From the NCBI GenBank assembly GCA_030560485.1, contig JAKTTS010000136.1, positions 1-31,883 of the forward strand: a stretch of 31,883 nucleotides of DNA, given 5' to 3'. Positions 19,039 through 28,264 of this stretch are shown piece by piece. Under the pieces are notes generated by a model. It did not search any database. It was not told the origin of the DNA and saw nothing but the letters and a program-made list of their open reading frames with translations. Every line of letters begins with the position of its first letter. Position 1 is the stretch's first letter. The translations under genes and the position numbers were made by a program. Source of the stretch: Ascoidea tarda (nom. inval.). Taxonomy: Eukaryota > Ascomycota > Saccharomycetes > Ascoideales > Ascoideaceae.

Positions 19039-19371
19039 TACCGCTTTGGGCCGCGCTGCAGCTGCCGTTGTCGAGTTTCCGGGACCCGGGCACGTCTGTC
19101 TGCAGGAACCGCTATAGGAGTGTGCGCACGATTGCATCCGCGATGCTGGAGAGAGTCGGTTCGGTACGCATGCGAGCTTCTCGGAACTAAACCTGCGTGC
19201 GCCAATCCCGATCTCGCTGAGTAGCCCGCGCGCACTGGCGAACAGCACCCTCTAAAGCACGCCACACCCAGTGCATGATTCAGAGGGCCCGGTCCAGCCG
19301 TGCGCAGCCATATCGGACGTGACACGCTGTGCTCTGCGGTATATACGCTGAAAGATGCAGAGGTGCGTCGG

Positions 19372-19376
19372 CCAAT
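19372..19376 (+). promoter_or_regulatory. CCAAT box
   Basis: GGCCAATCACC is the inverse of TGATTGGCC and fits the Hap2/3/4/5 site. It lies about 410 bp upstream of PCK1. Confidence 0.4.
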
Positions 19377-19403
19377 CACCGCTCCACAAAACTTTTCTCG
19401 CTT

Positions 19404-19416
19404 CCCCAGATTTTTT
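19404..19416 (-). promoter_or_regulatory. Second Mig1-type repressor site
   Basis: On the minus strand it reads AAAAAATCTGGGG: an AT-rich box followed by CTGGGG, another match to the Mig1 consensus, about 370 bp upstream of PCK1. Confidence 0.5.
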
Positions 19417-19558
19417 CGTTTTGAGTTTTGGAGTCTTTTCTTTTTTATCAATCAAAAAGCTCTTCCAACTCTAATTCTGACCATTTCACTGCTACTCTCC
19501 TAAAAAAACAATTTTATCTCGAGCACTTAAAAAAAAAAAATTATCTACTCGATTTTGC

Positions 19559-19566
19559 TATAAAAC
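19559..19566 (+). promoter_or_regulatory. TATA box of PCK1
   Basis: TATAAAAC lies about 220 bp upstream of the PCK1 ATG and is followed by a pyrimidine-rich leader. Confidence 0.5.
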
Positions 19567-19784
19567 AATACAATTTTCTTTATCTTTTGATCTCTTGATC
19601 TTTTTTTTTATCTCTCTCTCAATTATAGCAAATATCCCTATATTTTTATATTCCCTATATTTCCTACACTTCTTTTTTCTCCCCCATATATTCCATATTC
19701 CTATATTCTAATATTCTAATATTCTAATATTCCAATATCTCCATATTCCTATATTCCTATATTTTCTAATTTCAATCACACAAG

Positions 19785-21443
19785 ATGTCTTTTACTGAAA
19801 AATTCACAAAATCGTTAGGATTACAATCCGACACCATAATCCGTCGTAATGCTGCTGTTCCTGTCTTGTATGAAGATGGTTTAAAAGAAAAGGGAACTGT
19901 TATCTCTTCCTCTGGTGCCTTAATGGCTTTCTCTGGTGACAAAACCGGTAGATCTCCAAAGGACAAAAGAATTGTCGATGAAGAAACCTCTACTGACAAT
20001 GTCTGGTGGGGTCCTGTCAATAAAAAAGTCTCTGAAAGAACCTGGAACATTTCCAAATCAAGAGCTGTTGATTACTTAAGAACAAGAGAAAAATTATTCG
20101 TTGTCGATGCCTACGCAGGTTGGGATCCAAAATACAGATTAAAAGTCAGAATTGTCTGTGCCAGAGCTTACCACGCCTTATTCATGAGAAACATGTTGAT
20201 CAGACCAACTGAAGAAGAATTGAAGGACTTTGAACCTGACTTTGTTGTCTACAACGCTGGTCAATTCCCTGCCAACTCTTATACCGATGGTATGACCTCC
20301 TCCACCTCAGTTGAAATCAACTTTAAAACTATGGAAATGGTTATCTTGGGTACTGAATATGCCGGTGAAATGAAAAAGGGTATCTTTACTGTTATGTTCT
20401 ACTTGATGCCAATTAAATACGACGTCTTGACTCTCCACTCCTCTGCCAATCAAGGTATCAAGAACAAAGATGTCACTTTATTCTTTGGTTTATCTGGTAC
20501 CGGTAAAACCACTTTATCTGCTGACCCACATAGATTGTTGATCGGTGATGACGAACACTGCTGGTCCGACGATGGTGTTTTCAACATTGAAGGTGGTTGT
20601 TACGCCAAATGTCTTGGTTTAAGTGGTGAAAAAGAACCTGAAATCTTCGATGCCATCAGATTTGGTTCCATCTTAGAAAACGTTGTTTACGACTCAGAAT
20701 CTAGAGTTGTTGATTATGAAAACGACGTTATTACTCAAAACACTAGATGCGCTTACCCAATTGAATTCATTCCAGGTGCTAAGATTCCTTGTTTAGCTCC
20801 TGAACACCCAAAGAACATTGTTCTCTTGACCTGTGATGCCAGAGGTTGTTTACCTCCCATCTCCAAATTGACCAACGAGCAAGTCATGTACCACTTCATT
20901 TCTGGTTACACCTCCAAAATGGCTGGTACTGAACAAGGTGTTACTGAGCCTGAAGCCACTTTCTCCTCTTGTTTTGGTCAACCTTTCTTAGCTTTGCACC
21001 CAATGAAATACGCTAAGATGTTGTCTGAAAAAATGAAAGAACACAAAACTAATGCCTGGTTACTAAACACCGGTTGGGTTGGTGCCTCTGTCTCCAAAGG
21101 TGGTAAGAGATGTCCATTGAAACACACCAGAGCCATCTTGGATGCTATTCACGATGGTTCCTTAGCCAATGCTGAATACGAAACTTATCCAGTCTTTGGC
21201 TTGCAAGTTCCAAAGAGCTGTGGCGCTGTTCCAAAAGAATTATTGAACCCATCAAAATTCACCGCCAACTCTGCTGACTATGTGTCTGAATTGAACTCCT
21301 TGGCTGGTTTATTCAACGAAAACTTCAAAATCTACTCTGCTGGCTGTACTCCTGAAGTTATTGCTGCTGGTCCAAAAGTTGCCTCTGTTGAATCATCTTC
21401 TCTCCCAGAAAAAATTGCTCCAAAATTCTTCAACTTGTTATAA
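19785..21443 (+). CDS. PCK1: Phosphoenolpyruvate carboxykinase (ATP)
   Basis: The product is 552 residues, close to the yeast enzyme (549). It converts oxaloacetate and ATP to phosphoenolpyruvate, CO2 and ADP in the cytosol, the committed step of gluconeogenesis. Visible motifs are GDKTGRSPKDKR near residue 50, HSSANQGIKNKDVTLFFGLS, the P-loop GLSGTGKT at 235-242, and the kinase-2/metal motif LIGDDEHCW at ~251-259. These are followed by DDGVFNIEGGCYAK and the adenine/substrate region near NTGWVGASVSKGGKR. All catalytic elements appear intact. Codon use is strongly biased (TTG/TTA for Leu, AGA for Arg, GGT for Gly), as in highly expressed yeast genes, and I found no CTG codon. Upstream Mig1-type sites, a CCAAT box and a TATA box fit repression on glucose and induction on non-fermentable carbon. 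Confidence 0.98.
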   Translation: MSFTEKFTKSLGLQSDTIIRRNAAVPVLYEDGLKEKGTVISSSGALMAFSGDKTGRSPKDKRIVDEETSTDNVWWGPVNKKVSERTWNISKSRAVDYLRTREKLFVVDAYAGWDPKYRLKVRIVCARAYHALFMRNMLIRPTEEELKDFEPDFVVYNAGQFPANSYTDGMTSSTSVEINFKTMEMVILGTEYAGEMKKGIFTVMFYLMPIKYDVLTLHSSANQGIKNKDVTLFFGLSGTGKTTLSADPHRLLIGDDEHCWSDDGVFNIEGGCYAKCLGLSGEKEPEIFDAIRFGSILENVVYDSESRVVDYENDVITQNTRCAYPIEFIPGAKIPCLAPEHPKNIVLLTCDARGCLPPISKLTNEQVMYHFISGYTSKMAGTEQGVTEPEATFSSCFGQPFLALHPMKYAKMLSEKMKEHKTNAWLLNTGWVGASVSKGGKRCPLKHTRAILDAIHDGSLANAEYETYPVFGLQVPKSCGAVPKELLNPSKFTANSADYVSELNSLAGLFNENFKIYSAGCTPEVIAAGPKVASVESSSLPEKIAPKFFNLL

Positions 21444-21772
21444 GTTTAACTAGCTAATTCTCATAATCATAATCACAATTACAATTGTAATAATCAATAA
21501 TCATCATTAGTTTTTAAATTATTTACAAAATCCAAGTTTTTATTGTTTTCAAAGTTCTTACACTTTTTGTTCCTTGCTTATAGTATAATTTTTTCTTATC
21601 TTTATCTATGTTTATTTTTATTCCTATTTTACCTTTTTTATTTTTTATTTTATTTTATTTTTGTCATTTTCATCTCTAAGTTTCATTCGTGTGTCTGTTA
21701 ATAAATATTCTATCAATTAGTACATCCAACTCATTTACAACCACTCAGCAATAATTGTAATTTCTTAGCTCA

Positions 21773-21806
21773 TAGTGTACACTAAAAAGAATGACATTCT
21801 AGTGTA
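21773..21806. repeat. Palindrome and imperfect hairpin (AGTGTA motifs)
   Basis: TAGTGTACACTA (21773-21784) is a perfect 12-bp palindrome. It overlaps a hairpin formed by TACACT plus AGAATG on the left and CATTCT plus AGTGTA on the right. The AGTGTA/TACACT word occurs several times within 40 bp. It may be a dimer-binding site or a 3'-end structure. Confidence 0.4.
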
Positions 21807-22074
21807 TAGTGTTTGCTGCCTATGGCTTGCTGATAAGGATAAGGAAGACAAATAATGATATCCTATCTCAGATCACCATTTGAAAGTATATTTTCTGGAC
21901 AAAAAAGAAAAAAACTGAACTAAATTCAATTGACAATAAAACAACAGAAAAAAAAATTATTTTCTCTTTTCTTGCTAAATAATAATTACTTTGCTAGCAA
22001 AATTGAACTGAAAAATTTCCCACATTCTCTTATCTTTTTTATTATTTTGCACTAAACCTCTGCTTCTTCGTCCA

Positions 22075-22179
22075 ATGATCTTTGCTCAAATTGCCAAATT
22101 ACCAACTTGTAAATCCACAACTTTATTCTTATTTCAAAGAACTGTTTCAACAGCTTCAACAAAACGCCAGACAAATTAG
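22075..22179 (+). other. 34-codon ORF resembling a mitochondrial presequence; possible gene relic
   Basis: The frame encodes MIFAQIAKLPTCKSTTLFLF then QRTVSTASTKRQTN. It has no acidic residue, Arg/Lys at intervals and many Ser/Thr, as in a mitochondrial targeting peptide. After the TAG the same strand continues with protein-like words in another frame (GSPKGSPA, YVAILPTAEV) separated by a stop. This may be the 5' end of a decayed nuclear gene for a mitochondrial protein, or chance. No donor splice site was found that would join the parts. Confidence 0.25.
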
Positions 22180-22464
22180 GTTCTCCAAAGGGCAGTCCAG
22201 CATAATATGTCGCTATTTTACCTACAGCTGAGGTTTGAGACTTTCATAAACCATTCTTCTTTTTGCGTATTTTCATTCGTTAACTATCTGATCTGGTGTT
22301 AAATGATGGGATGACGACGGAGATATAAGTGCCTAGGTTTCAATGAAAGCAGTAAAACCTCCTGTTGGTGAGCAGATATTTTCTTAAACAACTTAAAGTG
22401 TAAGACCTGAGCTTTCACGCTTGGTCGACCATCGTCAACTATCGTTTCTACCATTGCCACTACT

Positions 22465-22494
22465 GGTCTGAAGAGTGGTGGGTCTGAAGAGTGG
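22465..22494 (+). repeat. Duplicated 14-mer GGTCTGAAGAGTGG
   Basis: Two perfect copies (22465-22478, 22481-22494) are separated by 2 bp. It looks like a small local tandem duplication. Confidence 0.6.
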
Positions 22495-22881
22495 GTCCCA
22501 ATAGGTTCGGGCAGCTAAACAGCATCAGAACACGACTTTCTCAGACAATCACTGCAACTATTATTGATCTCCAACATTGCTTGTTTTCCAACTGCGATTT
22601 TCATAAGTATTTGGTTTTTTATGTCGCTGAAAATGGATATGAACATGCAGTTTCAACACACTTTCATTAAAATCAAGAAATAAAATAAAGTGAACGTACA
22701 AGTATATGAGTAGAGCAAAAAATAAATGTAAGTAGTAAAAAAATTCGATTTAATAAATCAAAATAACTTTGCTAATTTCGCTGCAAGTATATCCATAAAT
22801 GAAGAAAAACAAGAATAATAAAAATGATGAAGATAAGAAAAGTGATAAAAATAATAACGGTTTGTGGAAACAAAAACTATA

Positions 22882-22911
22882 ATAGATAAATAGATAAATA
22901 AATAAATAAAA
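22882..22911 (+). repeat. ATAA/GATA microsatellite
   Basis: Tetranucleotide units ATAG/ATAA are repeated about seven times, downstream of the minus-strand gene ending at 23031. Confidence 0.6.
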
Positions 22912-23030
22912 AACTAATAAACAATTAAAAGTAAACAAAAATAAACTGAAAAAGTAAATGGTAAATGATTAATGCTGGTGAATAATGGTGAATGATAACT
23001 TAAATTTGATTGTGCCTGCCCAATCTAATT

Positions 23031-24419
23031 CTAGGATGATTTGATTTTTTCGATTTTCAATTCAAAGTCAATGTCACTTAATTTTCTTTTTAAATTGAGT
23101 AATTTTAGATTGGTGCTTGTTTCTAAATCATTCTCTAGAACTTCAAGATCTAGTTTAAATTTTTTCAACTTTCTGTCTGATTCGTTTTCCAATTGCTTTC
23201 TATTGCTTTTTTGGAGTTGTAATTGAAATTCAAGAGACTTGATGTATTCATTGTATTCATCAAGAGTCTTGTAAGCTTTAATTTCAGGTTTTGTGAAGTT
23301 CAAATTTGATTTGTTATTTTTTTCTGTTTTGTGATTTTCACTTTTTGTATTTTCGGATTTATCTATCTTATAAAGAGTATGTCCTCTTTTTGCATTTTTT
23401 TTCATATTGTTGAGTTTGGTATTTACTTTTTCAATTCTTTTTAATCTAGCTTTTTCTATATTATTACGAAGCCGTTTTGATTTCTCGCTCGATGAGTATT
23501 TTGAATTTTGGTTTCTTGATATGTTTAAGGGTTTTCTTTCTGTCGATTCATCAGAGTTTTTAGAACTATCAGAATCAGAAATTTTCAATACTAATGCAGT
23601 TGAGTTTGTTGGCTCAATGGCACTTGATGATAAATTACCTTCTAAGAGACTTCTTCTCTTTGAGGCTCTTTCACGTCTCTCCTTTGCAGCTTTTCTTTTA
23701 CTTCTTTCAATAGCTCTGAAATCTTCCAACACCTCCTTAATGTTTCTATTCGAGGTTGATTTTTTGGACTTTGGGGTTCGATTTGATGATCTTAATTTAA
23801 ATTTATTAGAATCGCGTTTTTCCCTATTATTATCACTATTAATAATGCTCTTGCCATTGCTACCATTGACCGTAGCAGCAGTGGAAGCAATAGCATGAAA
23901 CTTTGATTTAGACTTGTCCTTTAATTTTTCTTTAGTTTTTGGCTTTTCTGGAGTTTTCTTAGCATCAATGCCCTTTTCTGACGCAGCAGATTCATTGATC
24001 TTTAAATTAAAATATTCCCACGAATGAGATTCGTCGTAATTTATCGGTTGGTTAATCTTCCCCTTAGAAAAGGCCTGTATGCACCGATTATATATCATTT
24101 CTTCATCCTCAGAATCCGTCCACATATTGTCAACATTTAAGCACTCAGAATTAATTGCAGATAAGTTATCTTTATTTTTATCTAAAAAATCCTGAAGTTT
24201 GCTTGACGCGTCATACACCTTGGAAATATAATTGTTATTTGTGACAGACCTAGTGCGACGATCAAAAGCAAAATTATTGCTATCGTTCTCGTTAATATGT
24301 CTCATATCCAATCTGAATTGGCACAACAATCCAATGCCCTCAGCTAATTTTGCAGCAATTTGAAATTCTTCTACAAACGATTTCAAATCCTGGTGAAGCT
24401 CACCAAAAAAATCAAAAGT
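23031..24419 (-). CDS. Unrecognised Lys/Ser-rich protein with C-terminal coiled coil; start unresolved
   Basis: The open frame has 462 sense codons back to a TGA at 24422-24420. The first in-frame ATG is only at 24305 (MRHINEND), which would give 424 residues. The frame upstream of it looks coding (FFGELHQDLKSFVEEF, IAAKLAEGIGLLCQFRLDM) but has no in-frame ATG. An ATG at 24423 lies one frame off, and a one-base difference in the A4 run at 24414-24417 would connect it. Residues ~100-130 carry an acidic patch (DSEDEE). The middle is rich in Lys, Ser, Arg and Asn with basic clusters (RSKRKAAKERRERASKRR) that could be nuclear localisation signals. The last ~90 residues form a strong heptad-like coiled coil (LDEYNEYIKSLEFQLQLQKS, then ENESDRKLKKFKLDLEVLEN). 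A nuclear scaffold or kinetochore/chromatin role is possible, but no family is recognised. It is transcribed in the same direction as HID1, 214 bp downstream of it. Confidence 0.6.
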   Translation of the reverse strand, partial: TFDFFGELHQDLKSFVEEFQIAAKLAEGIGLLCQFRLDMRHINENDSNNFAFDRRTRSVTNNNYISKVYDASSKLQDFLDKNKDNLSAINSECLNVDNMWTDSEDEEMIYNRCIQAFSKGKINQPINYDESHSWEYFNLKINESAASEKGIDAKKTPEKPKTKEKLKDKSKSKFHAIASTAATVNGSNGKSIINSDNNREKRDSNKFKLRSSNRTPKSKKSTSNRNIKEVLEDFRAIERSKRKAAKERRERASKRRSLLEGNLSSSAIEPTNSTALVLKISDSDSSKNSDESTERKPLNISRNQNSKYSSSEKSKRLRNNIEKARLKRIEKVNTKLNNMKKNAKRGHTLYKIDKSENTKSENHKTEKNNKSNLNFTKPEIKAYKTLDEYNEYIKSLEFQLQLQKSNRKQLENESDRKLKKFKLDLEVLENDLETSTNLKLLNLKRKLSDIDFELKIEKIKSS

Positions 24420-24632
24420 TCATGATCCACAAAAATGGTCTCATGAGCAATACTGTATACACATGCAGAATTGCATAATACACGCAAAATTGCATGATGC
24501 ATGCTGTGCACATTTCTGCAGACATGCATTTATAAGTTTTCCACCGAAGTCTGCTACAAATTTTTTACTGAACTTCTTTTACTAAACGTCTTTTATTGCA
24601 CTGCTAATAGCGATGGAGGAGGTGTTGCACTC
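24420..24632 (-). promoter_or_regulatory. Short intergenic region with TGCAT repeats
   Basis: This is the upstream region of the coiled-coil gene and the 3' end of HID1. TGCAT occurs at 24472, 24491, 24498 and 24525, and GCARAATTGCATRAT appears twice in near-identical copies (from about 24464 and 24484). These could be binding sites of one factor. Confidence 0.4.
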
Positions 24633-25648
24633 TTACTTTGGAGCTCGGAATAGGCCACTTGCTGTTCTGCTGTTGATCGTCAACGAAGCGTGTCTCACGT
24701 TAGAATTGAGCTGCACCGAGTTTCTGTTGCTGTTGTTTCCATTGTCGTTGGTGGTATTGTTTTGGGTACCAAACGCTGGCAGCGAATTGGTTCTAGTCAA
24801 CTCATTGTTTCCAAGTCTAAGGTCTGTTATTTTCTTCAAAAATGTGTCGGCTACAGCGTCAACTGCCCCCCTTGGCTGCAATAGTGTTGGAAGGTCTTTT
24901 GCTTTTGATTTTAATCTAAACAACTTGATATTTGTTCCATTGTAGACGTTGATATTCGTGAGTGTTTTCTTTGCTATTTCAATATTTTCTGCATCTGGGT
25001 TTGTTGTAGTCCACTTGGCTAGTGACCAAATTCCATCTCCAAAACTGTTTCTATTGTTTCCATTCGCATTGGCTCTATTTCTATTTTTATTCTTATTCTC
25101 ATCTGCATCCAAGTTTGTGTTGTTATTTTTACCGAACCCACCAAACCCAAACCCTGAAAATGTGTTTGAAATAGTCTCTGAGATATCTTTGCTGTTTAGC
25201 TTTATTGATAAATTGAAATCAATTCTATAGATCTGTCCCCAAAGTATACTTTCATACCAACCTAGAGAAACATTTGACCATAAAAATTTTAGCTGAGGTA
25301 AATTTGTTGCAGGCAAGTACTCTGCGTTGGCGATTTTTGATATTTTTTCCTCTAGGTCTGGTATTATTTCAATGGATTTAAGCAATGCAATTGATTCTCC
25401 AACTTTATAGTCGTCGAAATTGTTTATATTTTTTCGAATCAACTCTATGAATTTTAGTATGATTTTCAATGAAGCCAATCCAGACCATGTTCTATATAAT
25501 GGGGCATCTGCTGGTAATTTTCCCTTTGCTTTTGCAGACATTCCACTTGGAGGTGTAGGTCTCAAAGCAGAATCTATTTCTTCCTCTTCTTTTTTAATTC
25601 CATTCAAGGGTTTAAACTCCTCGATGCTCTCCAAATGGTCAGTGCTAC

Positions 25649-25700
<52 letters not shown>

Positions 25701-28019
25701 GTTATTGTTATTATTATCGCTGTTGTAATCGCTGTTCACTATACTGTCAAGACTGATAACGCTGGAATTTCTACTATTTGTCTTAAGACTATTACTATCT
25801 GAAAGTGAATGTATTGAATTGTGATCGTTGATATTGTTATTATTAGCAGGGCTGTTATTAGTATTGATTGACAAATTGCTTCCTGTTCTCGGTAGTCCCA
25901 TTTTTAATATCTGGCTAATGCTTTCACTTGATTCTTGCTTTTTGGTTGCAGTATTCTTGATCTGCAAATAAATGCTGTTATAAATTCTAGCATTTTTGAC
26001 AATGATGAAGATTAGGGTTCTAGATTGTTTTGGATATCTACAAATAGCATTACAAATTGCTCTAACGATCAAAGCCAATAAATCTGGATTCATTGAGGAA
26101 GCCAGTAGAAATCTAGTTTGTGAGAGTTTTATTATGACTTGAGTTATTGATATTGCGGCATTATCTGATAATCCACCTCCTGGATTAATCAATGCTTTAT
26201 TAATGGAGCCAATAATTAGGTTATTATCATTTTCATTTTCATTATTATTAGGAGTGTCATTGGGGACAGTAGATTGTATTGGAATCGCAATGGGAATTAA
26301 ATTGTATAACCATTCGATATATGTTGGCATTAGGATACTTCTTGATAATTCTGGTTCATTGATTAGTAGTTTAGAAATTTTAATGACGATCAAGTCTCTA
26401 TAAGTTATGGGATTTGGACTTGGTTTAAAAGAGGAAGGCAATTGATTATAGAACAGCATGGTGATTGGATTTAGTAAGTTGAGACAGACGTCTTTATTTG
26501 AAGAGAGATAGAGCACTAGATAGCTTGTTAACCGAACAATGTTTTTGTGTGATTCTGAGTTTTGAAAGGTTATTATATAGTATAGTAGGGTTATGATTAG
26601 TTCATTTGAAAAGTTTTTAAGAGTAACCAAGCATTGTCTGAAATTTTTGTTGCATTGGAATAGTTCCCAAATTATCATTAGTATTTCAGTAGACCAAATA
26701 GGAGAGTCAGATATATTTGAGTTTGTTGTTCTTTTTATGATTGCAAAGGCGGATAGTTCGTTGTCTCTTGTAATTAGCATGGGCTGTTTTAAGAAGGTTA
26801 GTAGATGAGTTATTAGAAAGATCAATTCGTTTTTTTTGTGTAGTTTGCTTAGGAAAAAGCGAACAATGTTGTGAGATTTGGGGTTGTAGGAGGGGTCGTA
26901 GATGCCCAATTGTTTTAGGAAAAGAGTGTCCTTTGGAATTGGATATACTAGCATTAGAGTGAATAGTTCAAAGGAGTAGGTTACCATTGAGTGTCTGAGT
27001 TCTAGCAAGGGAGAGCTTGGGTAGTGTAGGCCATTTGTGTTGCTGTTGTCCTTTAGTTTGCAGCTTCTGCAGATCAAGTTGATTAAAGAGCAAAGTAGAG
27101 TTAGAAGCTGCAATTTTGGGGTTGAAGTGACCAAGACAGTTAGGAATCTTGAGCCCTTTGAGACCAAATTGACCGGAGAGATGTAGAGACATTGGGAGCA
27201 TAGAGTGAGTAGTAATCTTAGCACCTCGAGTCTGTTTGCGTCGATTTCAGTTGAAGGATCTGAGTATTTTGAGTTGGCATTGCCAATGCCAGGTTCCCAT
27301 ATAGTGAAATCAACACCCTTTAGGTTTTTGTTCACAGTGTTGTTTTCGGGAGGCGATACAGTGAAGTGTCTTGTGAATAGTAGTCTGACGCAAGCAAATA
27401 CCAACTGAGCACCCAAGGGAAACTCAAATACTGGGGTGTCGATGTTCACATTTAAGGAAGTAGAGGAGTGTGTTGATTCCTGCTGAGATGGTGGTGGTGA
27501 TTGAGGCAGGGCCTGGATTTGGGAGAATAAAAGTGATGATTTTGGTATATTTGTAGGAGAAACATTGGGATTTGGGGACAAAGTGCCAACGGTTGCTTCA
27601 GCAGAGGCTAGGGAAAGGTTTGGATCTTTGTCAAACTTGACACCCTTGGACCAGAACAAAAGAGTCTCGTAGTCCTGGAAGTCTGGGTTTTCAAAGAGAA
27701 AGGGAAGCAATCTGGTGAGGAGCCTGGTGCAGTTGAGAAGATGGGAGGTTGGAGCAAGGGAGGGATGAGGAAACTGCTTCTGGCTGGACAAGCTGAGGAA
27801 CTTGTAGCTGACAATTCTGAGCAACCTGAGGAAGTTTGTGGTGTTCTTGGTGCAGATGAAATTGATGTCGTCGACAGTGAGCAAGTTGAAGATGTCGTCC
27901 ACAGACTCAGGAGTCGTCCAGAACATCTGCCAGTAGGGGTCATCGGAGGCAATCTCATCTGCTGAGGCAAGATGGAAGACCCTGGTCTTGAAGCTGAGCT
28001 TTGATTCAGCAGCACCCAT
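24633..28019 (-). CDS. HID1: HID1-family (Ecm30-like) Golgi/vesicle trafficking protein
   Basis: The product is 1128 residues. The N-terminus MGAAESKLSFKTRVFHLAS has Gly2 followed by Ser6-Lys7, a likely N-myristoylation signal, and matches the HID1 opening (MG...SKLNF in animals). Next come YWQMFWTTPESVDDIFNLL and LNCTRLLTRLLPFLFENPDF, the family's most conserved blocks, and then a long helical-repeat body. In animals HID1 acts at the trans-Golgi in dense-core vesicle formation; the fission yeast homolog Ftp105 anchors a ubiquitin protease at the Golgi; S. cerevisiae Ecm30 is the counterpart. A poly-Asn insertion (residues ~773-790) and Asn/Ser-rich linkers interrupt the C-terminal half. The first ~300 codons end in C/G far more often than the last ~500. 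It is divergent from SEC8 across 245 bp, and both proteins act in the late secretory pathway. Confidence 0.85.
25649..25700 (-). repeat. (AAT)n microsatellite coding poly-Asn in HID1
   Basis: About 17 perfect units, extended by interrupted units, encode an Asn run in the protein's C-terminal half. Confidence 0.9.
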
Positions 28020-28264
28020 GGAAGCGTTGAGTAGGCAGCAGAAGAAGCAGAGGAAGCAGAGAAAGCAACAAGCACCAAGTAGGGGAAGAGCAGGCTTTGT
28101 GCTGCCGGAGGCGTTAGAGCGGATTTACACGTAGCACTGAGAGGCATTGGAGCTGGTAGGATTGATCATTGAGCTGTTGCTGTTGTTAACCATTGAGCTG
28201 CTTCTGTTGCTGCTACTTCTGCTGCTTCTGCTGCTACTGCTACTGCCCTGCCTCGTATCTACCC
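28020..28264. promoter_or_regulatory. Divergent HID1-SEC8 promoter
   Basis: These 245 bp lie between two start codons. The region is unusually GC-rich for this window and carries trinucleotide-like purine tracts (GAAGCAGAGGAAGCAG type, 28024-28070) and CTGCTT/CTGCTA repeats (28195-28250). No TATA box is evident, which suits constitutive genes. Confidence 0.5.

Larger units (their letters stand above)
18841..19400. other. GC-rich island upstream of PCK1
   Basis: The segment is visibly far richer in G+C than the surrounding sequence (for example 19081-19200). Open frames on both strands here are a by-product of composition; none has a recognisable protein pattern. Confidence 0.7.
18569..19784. 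promoter_or_regulatory. Divergent promoter region, Mrx11-like gene / PCK1
   Basis: This 1.2-kb region contains no gene. It has a GC-rich core (18841-19400), two Mig1-type sites, a CCAAT box, a TATA box and an AT/pyrimidine-rich leader with TATTCTAA-like repeats just before PCK1 (about 19600-19780). The layout fits a glucose-repressed gluconeogenic promoter. I looked for a Cat8/Sip4 carbon-source-responsive element (CCNNTNRNCCG type) and did not find a convincing one. Confidence 0.6.
21444..23030. other. Intergenic region 3' of PCK1 and of the convergent neighbour
   Basis: This is 1.6 kb with no confirmed gene. It holds the AT-rich PCK1 3' untranslated part (to about 21720), a palindrome cluster at 21773-21806, a short presequence-like ORF at 22075-22179, a duplicated 14-mer at 22465-22494 and a GATA/AATA microsatellite at 22882-22911. 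Confidence 0.5.

Noticed and set aside
18972-19451. 159-codon minus-strand ORF and several overlapping ORFs in the PCK1 upstream region
   Set aside because: Open frames arise from high GC content; the amino-acid make-up is non-protein-like and several overlap on both strands.
27608-28147. 179-codon minus-strand ORF overlapping the HID1 5' end
   Set aside because: It is a shadow frame of the GC-rich start of HID1, which has clear family motifs.
28193-28264. 24-residue Cys/Tyr-rich N-terminal extension of SEC8
   Set aside because: It begins at a TTG and derives from CTG/CTT repeats; the ATG at 28265 starts a plausible Sec8 N-terminus.
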